DNA of 64,000 nt, taken from assembly GCA_023212695.1 (NCBI GenBank), contig JALCCG010000035.1, positions 51,512 through 115,511 on the forward strand, in the 5' to 3' direction. This document shows, piece by piece, positions 20,189 through 30,562 of the stretch. The notes beneath the pieces are model-generated. The model searched no databases and was not told the origin of the DNA. It saw only the letters and a list, made by a program, of their open reading frames with translations. Origin of the DNA: Sporisorium sorghi (lineage: Eukaryota; Basidiomycota; Ustilaginomycetes; Ustilaginales; Ustilaginaceae). Both the position numbers and the translations under genes were made by a program. Within the stretch, counting starts at the first letter, position 1, and every line of letters starts with the position of its first letter.

Positions 20189-23179
20189 TCAATCCGCATG
20201 CGCAGCCAAGCGAGCCTTGATCGCCGTGTTCTGCGCATCGAGCTTCGAAATCTTGGTCTGCAGCTCGGCCATCTTGGACATCAAAAACTCGGTGCGTGCC
20301 TTGGCCGCCTCGCTCGTACTGATCGCCGGCGGCGGTGCAGCACTATTGCCGCTGCCAAACATGCCCAACAGCCCCCCGCCGTTGTCCTTCTTCTCCCCTT
20401 CCGGTGGTGGCGGCGGAGGCAGCACGGCACCCGTCGTCGATCCGCTGCCCGAAGCCACGCGGAACGGCGAGCCCTGGATCATCCTACTGATATCCGCGAT
20501 CTCGGCCTCGATCGTGCGCAGGCTCTTCTCCGCCGACTCGATCGCCCCCGTGTTCGCAAGCAGCGTCTGCGTGTCGCTAAACACTCGGTCGCTCACGAGC
20601 CGCTTGATGGCTTGCTGCATCACAGGCCGCCCGGCTCGGATCGCAGACGGCCGCCCATCGTGGTGCCGCACCGAGATGATCTCGGCCTGCTCGAGCGCTT
20701 TGATCGCCGTCTCGTTGCCCTTGAACTCGTTGTGCAGCAGGCCGTAGTATGAGATTTCGCCCGACTTGGCGAGTTTGCTGACGACGGTCCACGCTTGGGC
20801 GCGCGTCCAAGGCAGGGACGACGCCTCGCCCGAGTCGTCGCCGAACGCGTTCTTGCGCAGCTCGACCACGCTGCGCGAGATAATGTCGTGCACCGCTGAC
20901 TCGACGGTTTGCCCGAGCGACACTTTTTGCACCAGCGTCTCGAGATCTGTCAGGCGTCCGCCGAGCTTGTCGACCCACGAGGCGGTTTCGTCGTCCAGCG
21001 TGGCAGCGTACTGCGGCTCAGCTGGTGGCGCTGCGTCTGTATTGGAAGCGTGGTTTGCGTTCGAGGTGGTAAACTCGGCCGGCGTCGCTTCGACCGGCTT
21101 GGCAGTGTTACCGTACATAACAGCAGACGAGCTCGTCGCAGGCCCAGGCAACCTCCCCATCTCCTTGAGCTTGTTGTACACGTAGCTGCGTGCCTTGTCC
21201 TCCTCCGCATCGGCAAGCGCAATACCCTGGAAGGGCACGTTGGGCAGCGCCTTGGCCAGCTCCTTGCCCATGCCAACTGGGTTGTCGGACACAAAGACGA
21301 CGTGCGCGATTCCGTTGGTCACGAGCTCGGCCGCCCACTCGGCCAGCACCTGGTGCAGGATGGCCTGCTTGATGCCCTTGTGGTGGAACTGCTTGATCAC
21401 GACCACAGGCGAGTCGAACGTCTTTTTCTTGTCCTTCTTGCCCGCCTGCGCCGCCTCGTCATTTGCGCCAGTGACAAGGTTCTCGATCGACTCGATCGTG
21501 TTGTGCGCCAGCGCTGAAGCCTTCTCTTGGATCGATTCGTTCTTGCCCCAAGCGCCGTTCTGCACAACAGACGTGGCTGGTGTAGTTGTAGCTGCAGCCG
21601 GCTCGTTGAGCTTCTTCTCTGCAGCCATTCGAGCTTTTTCAGCTTTGGCGATACGCTTTTGCGTCTGCTCGTTGATGTGGTTGAGTGCATTCGTGGCTAC
21701 GTTGAGCATCTGCTTGAGCTGTGCATCCGTGGGCGTGGCGAATCCAGCTTTAGAGCCAATGAGACCGACCGCAGCCAAATCGATCATGCTGTTGATGCTG
21801 CTCAACCAGCTAAACACAGGCCAGTATCCGGTCTCGTTGGCGAGCGCGTCGATGAGCAGCGTGTCGTTCTTGGCCGTCTTGGCGATGGCGTCGCAGTCGA
21901 TGACGAGATGCTGCACGTCGCGCGTGATGGCCTTGTTGACCAGCGCCGTCTTGCCCGAACCGCGCGGCCCAGAGATGGTGACAAACGTCGAGGGTTTCTC
22001 GCGGATCCACTCTTGAATGGTCTCTACCGACTGCCTACGCTCCCACCAGTCATCGACGTCTGCGTTGGCGTTGGCATCGCTGTCTTTGAACAAACCCACA
22101 GTGTTCTGCTTGAGCCAGGTATAGACACGGTACTCGTCGAGCGAAAATGTGTTGTGCACCTTGCTCTCGACCATGAACTGGCGCACAGGATCAAACACCA
22201 TGTACGAGATACCACCGATGAGGAAAGCGACCAGCGGAAAGACGAGCCTGGGGTGGTTTGTGACCCAGTCCCAAGCCTGCTTGCTGCGAAGCTTGCTGCG
22301 GAAGGTGATGACGAAGCGCGCGCCGTTGGGAAGTTCCAAGCCGTGAGCGCAGTTGCGAGCGCTGGTGGCTCCTCTTATGCGTGCAAAAGTGACAAGAGCC
22401 TCGGATGACTTTTCCTTGACGATGGAAACGATGCGGCCGTAAGGACGTAGAGTCTGCCACAGCTGCTCCTCGCTGGCATCCCCGCCTTCGAGCTTGACAA
22501 AGATGCGCGTGGCAGGGAAGATGTTCATGTCCTCGCGAAAAGGCTTGCCACGCACGACATGGACACCTGGAGTGCCGAGGAAGAAGAGGAGCGGACTGAA
22601 AACACGTCGCACGCCCGACTTTAGACGATTTTCGATGTTGTTGAGTGACTCTTCACTTTTTTCGTTGGGGTCTTCGCGGTAGGAGAAAGTGATGAAAGCA
22701 CCGCCGTCCTTCATACGCTCTTCGGCTCCAATCACTTTGAAGCCGTAGCCGACGCTTTGATCGGGTGGCAAGCTTGCTTTGACTCGATCGAGGACAGATC
22801 GCTTCTCGAGCGAGGCAAGCATGTATCGAATGTCCCAAAAGCCGAGTCGAATGGGGAAGACGGTGTCAAAGTACAAGTAGCCGATCTTGCGGAACGGATC
22901 GTTCTCGGTTTCCGTTTCGGCATCTTGAGCTACTTTGGCAGCTTCGGGTGAGGTGGAAGCCAATGCTGCTGAAGAGGACCATCGGAGGGCTGTGAGGCTG
23001 CTGTTGGTTGCTTTGCGCGGTGGCAGATGTTTGCAAGCGACAAGTGTTGAAGATCGAGCTGACACGAACGTGGATGCGTTTGCTCTTGTGGTGGGCGATG
23101 TGACAGAGCAGCGAAATCGAGCCGTAGGAGCCAGTCGGCCTGCGAGATGTGCGCGATGTGAAGCTCGAGAGAGATACAT
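20189..23179 (-). CDS. YME2: Mitochondrial escape protein 2 (YME2/RNA12 family)
   Basis: This is a mitochondrial inner-membrane protein that in yeast affects mtDNA maintenance and nucleoid behaviour. The single exon encodes 996 residues from ATG 23179. It begins with a basic, Ser/Arg-rich mitochondrial presequence (MYLSRASHRAHLAGRLAPTA). Next are the YME2 N-terminal block (IGYLYFDTVFPIRLGFWDIRY) and an RRM-like segment (TRIFVKLEGGDASEEQLWQTL ... GRIVSIVKEKSSEALVTFAR). One membrane helix follows at about 311-330 (LVFPLVAFLIGGISYMVFD). The RNA12 ATPase-like domain has a clear P-loop GPRGSGKT at about 403-410 and the conserved HLVIDCDAIAKTAKND. The C-terminal 150 residues add a low-complexity GGGLLGMF linker and a coiled coil. 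Length and domain order match fungal Yme2 proteins. Confidence 0.93.
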   Translation of the reverse strand: MYLSRASHRAHLAGRLAPTARFRCSVTSPTTRANASTFVSARSSTLVACKHLPPRKATNSSLTALRWSSSAALASTSPEAAKVAQDAETETENDPFRKIGYLYFDTVFPIRLGFWDIRYMLASLEKRSVLDRVKASLPPDQSVGYGFKVIGAEERMKDGGAFITFSYREDPNEKSEESLNNIENRLKSGVRRVFSPLLFFLGTPGVHVVRGKPFREDMNIFPATRIFVKLEGGDASEEQLWQTLRPYGRIVSIVKEKSSEALVTFARIRGATSARNCAHGLELPNGARFVITFRSKLRSKQAWDWVTNHPRLVFPLVAFLIGGISYMVFDPVRQFMVESKVHNTFSLDEYRVYTWLKQNTVGLFKDSDANANADVDDWWERRQSVETIQEWIREKPSTFVTISGPRGSGKTALVNKAITRDVQHLVIDCDAIAKTAKNDTLLIDALANETGYWPVFSWLSSINSMIDLAAVGLIGSKAGFATPTDAQLKQMLNVATNALNHINEQTQKRIAKAEKARMAAEKKLNEPAAATTTPATSVVQNGAWGKNESIQEKASALAHNTIESIENLVTGANDEAAQAGKKDKKKTFDSPVVVIKQFHHKGIKQAILHQVLAEWAAELVTNGIAHVVFVSDNPVGMGKELAKALPNVPFQGIALADAEEDKARSYVYNKLKEMGRLPGPATSSSAVMYGNTAKPVEATPAEFTTSNANHASNTDAAPPAEPQYAATLDDETASWVDKLGGRLTDLETLVQKVSLGQTVESAVHDIISRSVVELRKNAFGDDSGEASSLPWTRAQAWTVVSKLAKSGEISYYGLLHNEFKGNETAIKALEQAEIISVRHHDGRPSAIRAGRPVMQQAIKRLVSDRVFSDTQTLLANTGAIESAEKSLRTIEAEIADISRMIQGSPFRVASGSGSTTGAVLPPPPPPEGEKKDNGGGLLGMFGSGNSAAPPPAISTSEAAKARTEFLMSKMAELQTKISKLDAQNTAIKARLAAHAD

Positions 23180-23590
23180 GATGGCGTTGGAGGATTACCA
23201 CGCGACGATGCCACGAGCGGGCGGAGGAGGACGCGATCACGACTCGCTTTCAAGGTGCGCCAACGTGCCGCGTCGATTGGGATGGATGGATGGATGATGG
23301 TTGTCGAGAAAGAGACGAGGGACAGCTGAGCAGCTGCTTGAGCTCGTGCTCAGGGTCCATTTTCTGTTGGCTCTCACACAAGGCGCCATAACGTCACTTG
23401 GCCTTGTGCGCTTGGCCCGTGCTTTGAATTTATTTTTCGACAAAGTTGTTTTTGCGGCCTAACAAATTGAAAAATTGCAAAATTGCGAAGACCCTGATTT
23501 TCGCCGTGTTCCGAACACTTTTCTTCTTCTCTTCTTGGACACCATCCATACCTCGTTTGCCGGATCGGCAACCCACCACTTGGCCCAAGC
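23180..23590. promoter_or_regulatory. Divergent promoter of YME2 and MST1
   Basis: This 411-base spacer between two mitochondrial-function genes has ATGGATGGATGG repeats near 23283 and an AT-richer patch at 23420-23500. A shared promoter is plausible. Confidence 0.5.
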
Positions 23591-25195
23591 ATGAGCCGTC
23601 ACAGCGCCGACATGCTCGCGCGCACCCTCCTACGCAGCGGTATCGCCTCATCACGATCCTCCAGTCGCTTGCCACCCGCACCCGCACCCGCACCCGCACC
23701 CGCACCCGCATCAACGTCATGGCGAGCGTCCTCCACCTCTTCGTCGAAAGCCTCCGCCCCTGCCGCCGATAGCTCAGCCAATGACCACCGGGCAATAGGC
23801 AAAGTGCAATCGCTCTTCCTTACGCACGATTCTTCCCCGGGAACGCCCTTCATCCTTCCGCACGGCATGCGCTTAGCACGCAAAGTGGAACGCGTCGTGC
23901 GCGATCTGTACGACGTATATGGCTACGACGAGGTGCAATCTCCGCAACTGTACAAAACGTCGCTGTGGAAGCGCAGTGGGCACTGGGACAACTACCGCGA
24001 CGACATGTTTGCGGCCAAGGGGTACAAGGAGCGGCTTTCCGCCACGAGCGTCGACGCGGGGCGCAGCGCGTGCTGCTCGATCCACCCCGCACCCTCTTCG
24101 GCGCAAGACGAGACGTTTGGGCTCAAGCCGATGAACTGTCCGGGCCACTGTCTCATCTTTGCGTCGCAGGAGCGGTCGTACCGCGATCTGCCCCTTCGGT
24201 ATGCCGAGTTCTCGCCGCTCCACCGAAATGAGGCGAGTGGCGCGCTGACGGGCCTCACGCGTGTGCGGCGTTTTCATCAGGACGATGCGCACGTCTTCTG
24301 TCGGCCGGACCAGGTGGCGGGCGAGATCGATGCGATGCTCGCCATGCTCACCTCGGCGTACGACACGTTTGGGTTTGGCGGGTTCGAGCTGGTGCTCTCG
24401 ACACGTCCGCACGACGCGTACATTGGGACGCTCGAGGAGTGGGACCGCGCCGAGGCCGGGTTGAGGCAGGCGCTCGACGCGAGCGGGCGCGCGTGGCAGC
24501 TCAACCAAGGCGACGGAGCTTTTTACGGGCCCAAGATCGACATCAGGTTGGTAGACGGTCAGGGGCGGCGCCATCAGACGGCGACGATCCAGCTCGACTT
24601 CCAGCTGCCCCGCCGCTTTGAGCTTTCGTACGCCGACCCTACCGCCAAAACCACGGGCGAACGCAGCACGCCCGTCATGATCCACCGCGCCATCCTCGGC
24701 AGCGTAGAGCGCTTCATGGCCATCCTCATCGAACAAACTGCAGGCTGGTGGCCCTTCTGGCTCAGCCCACGCCAGGCCATCATCGTCGCCGCTCAAACCA
24801 ACAACGCAGCACTGACAGAGTACGCAGGGAAACTCGCAAAGTATCTCTCGTTGGGCATTCATCCGGACGCTCCGCCCTCTGTGGCGTCGCAACGCCACCT
24901 CCAGCGCTTCTTTGTGGATGTCGAGTCCAACCCGCAGAACGACAAGCTGGGCAAGTTGGTGAGGAAGGCCCAGCTGGCCAGGTACAATTATATCCTTGTT
25001 GTGGGCGAAAAGGAGATGGCGACCAACACGGTCAATGTCAGGAAGAGGGACGACGCAAATGCCCCGCCGCGTCTGCAGCAGCTGGCCAAGCTTGATCAAG
25101 CCAAAGTTGAACAACGGCAGGTCAAAGGTGGACAGTACACGGCGCAAGAGCTACGAGACCTCTTCTGCCGATTAGACTCTCAACACATCTGGTAG
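23591..25195 (+). CDS. MST1: Threonyl-tRNA synthetase, mitochondrial
   Basis: This class II synthetase charges mitochondrial tRNA-Thr. The single exon encodes 534 residues. The N-terminus is a Ser/Arg presequence that includes an (Ala-Pro) run made by CACCCG hexamers (about 23678-23711). It lacks the TGS and editing domains of the cytosolic enzyme, as Mst1 does. Landmarks are RLARKVERVVRDLY (helix of motif 1), LKPMNCPGHCLIF with the zinc-binding Cys (about 180-190), motif 2 LRYAEFSPLHRNEASGAL ... VRRFHQDDAHVF, and motif 3 RSTPVMIHRAILGSVERF. An anticodon-binding domain ends the protein (QAIIVAAQTNN ... YNYILVVGEKE). It converges with the CDF gene, 90 bases away. Confidence 0.95.
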   Translation: MSRHSADMLARTLLRSGIASSRSSSRLPPAPAPAPAPAPASTSWRASSTSSSKASAPAADSSANDHRAIGKVQSLFLTHDSSPGTPFILPHGMRLARKVERVVRDLYDVYGYDEVQSPQLYKTSLWKRSGHWDNYRDDMFAAKGYKERLSATSVDAGRSACCSIHPAPSSAQDETFGLKPMNCPGHCLIFASQERSYRDLPLRYAEFSPLHRNEASGALTGLTRVRRFHQDDAHVFCRPDQVAGEIDAMLAMLTSAYDTFGFGGFELVLSTRPHDAYIGTLEEWDRAEAGLRQALDASGRAWQLNQGDGAFYGPKIDIRLVDGQGRRHQTATIQLDFQLPRRFELSYADPTAKTTGERSTPVMIHRAILGSVERFMAILIEQTAGWWPFWLSPRQAIIVAAQTNNAALTEYAGKLAKYLSLGIHPDAPPSVASQRHLQRFFVDVESNPQNDKLGKLVRKAQLARYNYILVVGEKEMATNTVNVRKRDDANAPPRLQQLAKLDQAKVEQRQVKGGQYTAQELRDLFCRLDSQHIW

Positions 25196-25285
25196 CGACT
25201 CGTCATCCATCGCATCGCATCGCAATACCACTTGATCATCAAGCACAATCTAGAACAGCATAGATTGAGCAGAAAGCGAGATCTT

Positions 25286-26890
25286 CTAGACAGTCTTGCG
25301 ATGTTCAAACGCATGCTCCACCTCGTGATCCACGTGGATAAACGCCCTCTCGACCATAGGCAGCGACTCGAGGTTGTCCTGCAACGCCTGGCTCAGGTCG
25401 TGGCTCTTCCACAAGGGCGTCTCTGGATGCATGACAATGTCAATCTCCACAATGTAGCGCGGACCGGAGCTGTACGCCCTTACGCTCTCGATCGCCTGGA
25501 TCTCGTCGCTGAACAACGCGGCGTTGTACGTGACTAGCTGCAAAAATTCGGTGGGCGCTGCAGCACCGGCAAGCGTCTTGAACTCGCCAAACGCCGTGCG
25601 GGTCCACGACGTGATGATGGCGAGCGAAATCACGAGCGCACCGGCAGGGTCGATCCAGCCTGCAATCGTGGCACCCGCAGCCGAAGTCAAGATGCCGAAT
25701 CCGTTGATGAAGAGATCGTTGCGGTGGTCCTGGTAGAGCACTTCGACTTGGGAGCTGTGCTTGCGCAAACCATAGCAGTAGATGGCGAGCAAGGCTTTGG
25801 TTATAAAGGCAACACCGACAGCGATGAGAGAAGCGATGTGCAGTTGCCTGTCGCCATCGTGCGTGGCGAGCTCCTTGATGGATTCGACCACGAGAATGGC
25901 CGAGACCATGCCCATGAGCGCGGCATACGTGATGTTACCGATGGGCTCGAATCGCGAGCCTCCGATGGGCCACTTGCGCTCGTCGACACTTTCGCTCTTG
26001 CGGTGGAGCCAGTTGAGCACGAGGTTGGCGAACGGGTCAAACACCGAGTCGGCAGCGGTGGCAAAGAGCGAGAGCGAGAGCGAGCTGACGGCGGCATAGA
26101 GCTGGAGCGCAGCGAGTGCAAAGTTGGCGCCGATAGAAGCGTAGACGGCAATCTTGACTTTGAGAGCGGACGACTCTCGGTCCTGCTTGTCCTCGTCAGC
26201 GTGGGCCGAAATGGGCTTGAGAAGACGCTGAATGTGTTCGTTTTGGGCTTCGTAGAAATCGCGGATCTGGCGCTCGCTGCGTTTGTTCTTGCCCTTGCCC
26301 GAGTGTCGGCGACGAATCTCGGACTCTTCGACCAAGCGCGAACGGAGCAAGAGCGGGTCTGTGTCTTCTGTACCGGGTGTAGCTGGTGCGAGACCGCCAT
26401 AGCCGAGCGAGCTGGCACGCGATCGCGACAGTGCAGGGGCGGCGTTATCATTGACAGGTGCAGCCAGCTTGTTGTCGGTGTCGTTGTTGACGTCAGTCTG
26501 CGCAGGAAGAGATGCAGGCGCAATCGCAGTCGAGGGAGACGAGGAGTGGCTATGATGTTTGTGGGCGTGGTGGAAAGCAGTGCTGCCCTGTGCACGAGCG
26601 TAGGCCGATGAAGTGCTAGGACCGATGTTGACGTCGATGGTGATATCGTTGCCCAAGTTGTTGTGGTACGATTTGAGATGGGGGGGCAGTGGCGAGGAAG
26701 ATGCCGAGATGGGTCGTCGTGGAGAAGCACGAGCAGCTGCTGGGGTAGGAGCAGTGAGCTCAATGTCGTGGTCGTCGACGGGTGAGAGTGGGGGAGAGAG
26801 GCCTGGCTGGTGGTGGTCGGATGCGTCGTTTGACGAAGTGCCCAGTGTTTGGTGAGCTACCGCCATTGCGGATGAGATAATGTGCGACAT
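25286..26890 (-). CDS. Cation diffusion facilitator, Mn2+-type
   Basis: This is a membrane transporter that exchanges protons for divalent metal, probably into an organelle. The single exon encodes 534 residues, starting at ATG 26890 (MSHIISSAMAVAHQ). The first 240 residues are hydrophilic and His-containing (HHAHKHHSHSSS), a possible metal sensor. Membrane helices begin at VKIAVYASIGANFALAALQLY. The metal-site motifs in helices 2 and 5 are DSVFD (about residue 281) and DHRND (about 387). This DxxxD pattern in both positions marks the Mn-CDF group, where Zn transporters have HxxxD. A conserved WPIGGSRFEPIGNI loop lies between helices 2 and 3. The cytosolic domain (AYSSGPRYIVEIDIVMHPE ... ERAFIHVDHEVEHAFEH) closes the protein. 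Mn specificity is inferred from the motif. Confidence 0.93.
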   Translation of the reverse strand: MSHIISSAMAVAHQTLGTSSNDASDHHQPGLSPPLSPVDDHDIELTAPTPAAARASPRRPISASSSPLPPHLKSYHNNLGNDITIDVNIGPSTSSAYARAQGSTAFHHAHKHHSHSSSPSTAIAPASLPAQTDVNNDTDNKLAAPVNDNAAPALSRSRASSLGYGGLAPATPGTEDTDPLLLRSRLVEESEIRRRHSGKGKNKRSERQIRDFYEAQNEHIQRLLKPISAHADEDKQDRESSALKVKIAVYASIGANFALAALQLYAAVSSLSLSLFATAADSVFDPFANLVLNWLHRKSESVDERKWPIGGSRFEPIGNITYAALMGMVSAILVVESIKELATHDGDRQLHIASLIAVGVAFITKALLAIYCYGLRKHSSQVEVLYQDHRNDLFINGFGILTSAAGATIAGWIDPAGALVISLAIITSWTRTAFGEFKTLAGAAAPTEFLQLVTYNAALFSDEIQAIESVRAYSSGPRYIVEIDIVMHPETPLWKSHDLSQALQDNLESLPMVERAFIHVDHEVEHAFEHRKTV

Positions 26891-27016
26891 GTTCTGTCTG
26901 TCCTTTCGCGGATGTCGCTGATGGTGGTGGTGGTTGGGTGGCGAGGAGGAGGGAGAGATCGAGGGAGAGGCGCGCCTTTTCTTCAAAGGCTCAGTCTGTG
27001 CGCGCGCGCGCGCTCC

Positions 27017-27047
<31 letters not shown>

Positions 27048-27539
27048 GACCCACGCAGGTCAAAAAGGTGCGGGAAAATCAAAATCCTCCCAAAAAAAAA
27101 TAAAAAGAGACAGACGGAGAGCCGTTTCGAGTCGTGTCGTGTGTCGAATCATCGGTGTCCGAAAATAGCGAAAGGCACGCAGCTCGGTGATATCTGGACA
27201 AGACTCTTCTCACAGCAGGACGAGTGGCTGCTGTCACGGAGAAGGCATGTCGCTATCGAAGTGCGCCTGAGAGATCATAGAAAGGCGTGATGCGTATCTC
27301 GCACATTTTTCGCTTCCCTTTTTTGACGTGATTTTCCTTCTCATTTTCTTGGCAAGCTCTCACGGTCTACTCGGCGGTGTTTCGGCTGCAGCTCGTCGCC
27401 TCTCGCACCCTCCACGAAACGCAGCACAATGATTCATGAGTCGCCATTGTTGAGCCTGGCAATGAAGCAAAGTGGTACTTGAATTCATCTTCAATCGACG
27501 TACAGTGACCTTGCCCTGTGCCAGTAGAACATCATCTGG
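26891..27539. other. Intergenic, CDF promoter and NIC96 3' side
   Basis: No gene is seen. It contains (CG)n at 26999-27012, a run of 29 A at 27017-27045 and a second A-rich patch near 27092. Both neighbouring genes are on the minus strand. Confidence 0.6.
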
Positions 27540-30278
27540 TTAGTGGATAAACACATCGAGACGCGTGAGCTGGCTGTACGTCTCGCTGCTCATGCGGTAG
27601 CGCAGCATGCCCGCCCACATCATCAATGCACGCGCCTGTGCACGGTACTCGTCCATGGCGCTCGTGCCGCTGCGGTGGATGCTCTCCTTGAGCTCCTGGT
27701 GCAGGTTGTACAGGATCGTCATGGTTATGAGCACGATTTCGGAAAAGTTGCGCGCAATGTTCTCGTCGACCTCCTTGAACTCTTCGGCCTTGCGCGTGAT
27801 GGCGACCACGTCCTTGCGTGACTCGCTGTCTAGCGGCAGGATGCGCAGCGCCTCGATCGTCTGCAGCGCCTGCACGTTCTGGCCCTCGCTGTGCAGGCCT
27901 ACGGCTTTCTTGAGCTCCAGCAGACGCCGGCAAGTGTCGCGGTTCTTGCCCGAATAGCCAAACTGCTTTTCGTACGTGTCCAGGATCGCCGTCGCCAGCG
28001 TGACCAGGTTGCTCGCCGCCGAGAACGAAGCGCCCGACGAGAGCCCCGTTGCCTTCCACTCGGACGCACTGCTAGGTTCCGTCAGTCGTGCGCCCAGCTC
28101 CTTGTTGAGAACAGCGACGACCGTGTCGTGCTGGCCAGCCAGATTGTACAGCAAGATGGCCGACTCGGTGCGGTGCGCCATGTCGCACTGCGTCGCAGCC
28201 ACTTGGACGATGGTCGAGAGGAACTCGCGCTTGTTCTTGATCTTGATCAGCGCCAAGTTCCTCTCGATCAGTCCAGGCGTCTTGGCGCCGTTGGTGCGCA
28301 CATCACCTAGCAGCTCCTGGAACTCGGTCGGATGCGCCTCGAGCACCAGCGCGCGGATCAGATCGTGGCAGCGTCGAACCTGTTCGGACCCCACGGGCTC
28401 GGCCACGTCCGAGTTCAAGCAGATCAGATACAGATACTGCAGCGCATCTCTGCGCGACGACTGCGAAAACATGCGCACGTAACGCTGCACCAGCTTGGCA
28501 AAGTCGATCGACGCCACCGATCCACCCTGGCCATCCGCCTCGACCAGCAGATACTCGAGCTGCGAAGACGCCGCCTGCGAGGGCACACGCAGCAAGCCGT
28601 AGTACGCCAGCACCAGCGCAAAGTGGATCGCATCCACCTGGTGAGCCGCGCGCGAAAACAGGAAGCCCACCGCCTTTTCGAATTGACCGCACAGCAGCAA
28701 CAGTCGGAAGTAGAAGAGCGGCCGATTGCCCTTGGGGTCAAAGTATGCCTCGCCGAACTTTTCAACCTTGTGGCCCAGATCGGCGAGCGTAAAGCGATCG
28801 CGCACCGAGTCTTGGGCATCCGCATCCTCGTCGTACGTCTCGCGCACCATGCTGAGCTGAAGCCAGAGCCAGTTCTGGATGCTCGAGGTGAGAAGCGTGG
28901 GGAACTTTTTCGAGACGTCGATCCTACCGATGAGCTTGTACAGGCCAAGCTTGTACGGGTCGTGCGCTTCGGGAAGCGTGCGGAAGCGCGAGTTGTATTC
29001 TGCGATGAAGCGGTCTTTGAGCAGACGCGGGAGGCGGCGATTGGGCGAGTCAAGCCAGGCTTTCAGGTAGGCCAGGAAGGAAGGGTCGGTGGAGCGAATG
29101 CGGTTTTCGTTCTCTGAAGCGCATTCGAGAGCCTGTTTGGGTTTGCCGATGCGCAGGAGGAAGTAGATCATGGCCCAGATGGGCACATTGGTGGAAGCGT
29201 CGAGCTCCTTGGCCAGGTCGGACCTCCACTGATTCTGCGAGCTGAGATGCTGGACGCGAAGAAAGGCGCTGACGGTGGAGCGAACGGTAGGAGCGCCACC
29301 ACGCTGTGCTAGCACCGGGTTGGCAGCGATCACCTGTTCCATGTGTTGTTCGAATTCGTCTTCAAGGAAAGACAAGGAGCCTTGGATGAGCTCTTTGCGG
29401 AGATTGATACCATCGAGGCTGATCCATGCCTTGAGGTCGACATAGGCAGGAGCATACTGACGCTCTTTGACGGGCTTTGCACTGAACTCGCCATTGCGGA
29501 CGTTTTGCTCGCGGACGATGGAGGCGAGCGCCTTGTAGGTCTCGTGGAGCTCCTTGTTCTTTGCGTCGTCGCCGAGACCCGAGATGGCGTCGATAAAGGC
29601 ATGCGCGAGCGCAAGGCTGTGTCCTTCGAGGCGCGACGAGTTGAGTCGGGAGACGACCATCTGGTAGCGAGCCATTTTGCCGTGCATCTGCGAGGTAGCG
29701 GTGGATGCAAGCATGGAGCTCGAGCCGGCGGGCCAGGTGTGTGCCGAGGTGGATGCACCATTGTCGGCGGCTGAAGCGGAGGCGGAGGCGGAAGCATTGG
29801 ATTGCTGGTGCTGTCCGAGCTCTTCGAGAATCTTGCGCTTCTGGGTCTGCCAGTCGCGGTGCATGGTGCGGTCGAGACTGCGGTGGAAGTCTTGGAGCGT
29901 CTCGCGTCTGGCTTGCTCGATGGCGCTGATGATGACGTGCTGGTGTTCGTGGGTGAGGTAGCTCTCTACATCCGTGTCGTAGATGGGCTGGAGCGGTTCA
30001 AAGGTGGTTGTGATGTTGGCCGAGTGTATTGTGTCGGCGAGCTGAGCAGCATCGATGCCACCGTTTGCGAGAAAGTAGTGGGCACGAGCGTCTGCAGGCT
30101 GAGCGGAACCGGAACGAAGGCTTTTAGAGACGAGCTTGCGGCTCTGGTTTTCGATCTGATCGAGACCAAGCTGGATCTGAGGCAGGTCTGAGCGGCCGAG
30201 GTGATTGGTGAGTTTCCTCGACTGCTGGAGCAGCTCGGATAGCGACTGTGGCGCCGCATCCATGGGGTAGTCGTTCAT
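27540..30278 (-). CDS. NIC96: Nucleoporin NIC96 (Nup93 family)
   Basis: This is a scaffold component of the nuclear pore inner ring, linking Nsp1-complex proteins to the core. The single exon encodes 912 residues from ATG 30278 (MNDYPMDAAPQSLSELLQQS); the upstream open frame has only non-ATG codons or lies behind a T-rich leader. The N-terminal 200 residues are coiled-coil-like and Ser/Ala-rich, as in the Nsp1-binding part of Nic96. A long all-helical domain follows with family landmarks: AYVDLKAWISLDGINLRKEL, NVPIWAMIYFLLRIGKPKQAL, RTLPEAHDPYKLGLYKLIGR and HKVEKFGEAYFDPKGNRPLFYFRLLLLCGQFEKAV. The end (YRAQARALMMWAGMLRYRM) is typical. Length is close to yeast Nic96 (839 aa). Confidence 0.94.
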   Translation of the reverse strand: MNDYPMDAAPQSLSELLQQSRKLTNHLGRSDLPQIQLGLDQIENQSRKLVSKSLRSGSAQPADARAHYFLANGGIDAAQLADTIHSANITTTFEPLQPIYDTDVESYLTHEHQHVIISAIEQARRETLQDFHRSLDRTMHRDWQTQKRKILEELGQHQQSNASASASASAADNGASTSAHTWPAGSSSMLASTATSQMHGKMARYQMVVSRLNSSRLEGHSLALAHAFIDAISGLGDDAKNKELHETYKALASIVREQNVRNGEFSAKPVKERQYAPAYVDLKAWISLDGINLRKELIQGSLSFLEDEFEQHMEQVIAANPVLAQRGGAPTVRSTVSAFLRVQHLSSQNQWRSDLAKELDASTNVPIWAMIYFLLRIGKPKQALECASENENRIRSTDPSFLAYLKAWLDSPNRRLPRLLKDRFIAEYNSRFRTLPEAHDPYKLGLYKLIGRIDVSKKFPTLLTSSIQNWLWLQLSMVRETYDEDADAQDSVRDRFTLADLGHKVEKFGEAYFDPKGNRPLFYFRLLLLCGQFEKAVGFLFSRAAHQVDAIHFALVLAYYGLLRVPSQAASSQLEYLLVEADGQGGSVASIDFAKLVQRYVRMFSQSSRRDALQYLYLICLNSDVAEPVGSEQVRRCHDLIRALVLEAHPTEFQELLGDVRTNGAKTPGLIERNLALIKIKNKREFLSTIVQVAATQCDMAHRTESAILLYNLAGQHDTVVAVLNKELGARLTEPSSASEWKATGLSSGASFSAASNLVTLATAILDTYEKQFGYSGKNRDTCRRLLELKKAVGLHSEGQNVQALQTIEALRILPLDSESRKDVVAITRKAEEFKEVDENIARNFSEIVLITMTILYNLHQELKESIHRSGTSAMDEYRAQARALMMWAGMLRYRMSSETYSQLTRLDVFIH

Positions 30279-30562
30279 TGCGGCCACAATGTCCGGATTG
30301 CGCGTGCAGTCGACTTGTGTTGGTGTTGGTATTGGGATGGAAGAAGGAAGAAGGCAGAAACGACGAATATAATTGCTTTTACAGGTTTTCGTGCGAGAAA
30401 AAAAAAAAAATGCGATGCCGCGGTCCATTCGATTTGCAAGTCTGTGCGTTTGTGTCTCAACTTGCTTCATAACTATCCTCCATCCACGTTTGACCTAGGA
30501 AAGCTTGACTGTACTCTGCTCCTACCGGCTACTGTACAGCACGCTTAGGCACCGCACAACAG
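30279..30562. promoter_or_regulatory. Divergent promoter of NIC96 and NHX
   Basis: This 284-base divergent spacer has a T/A-rich leader next to NIC96 and a TACTGTA element at about 30530, 33 bases before the NHX start. Confidence 0.5.
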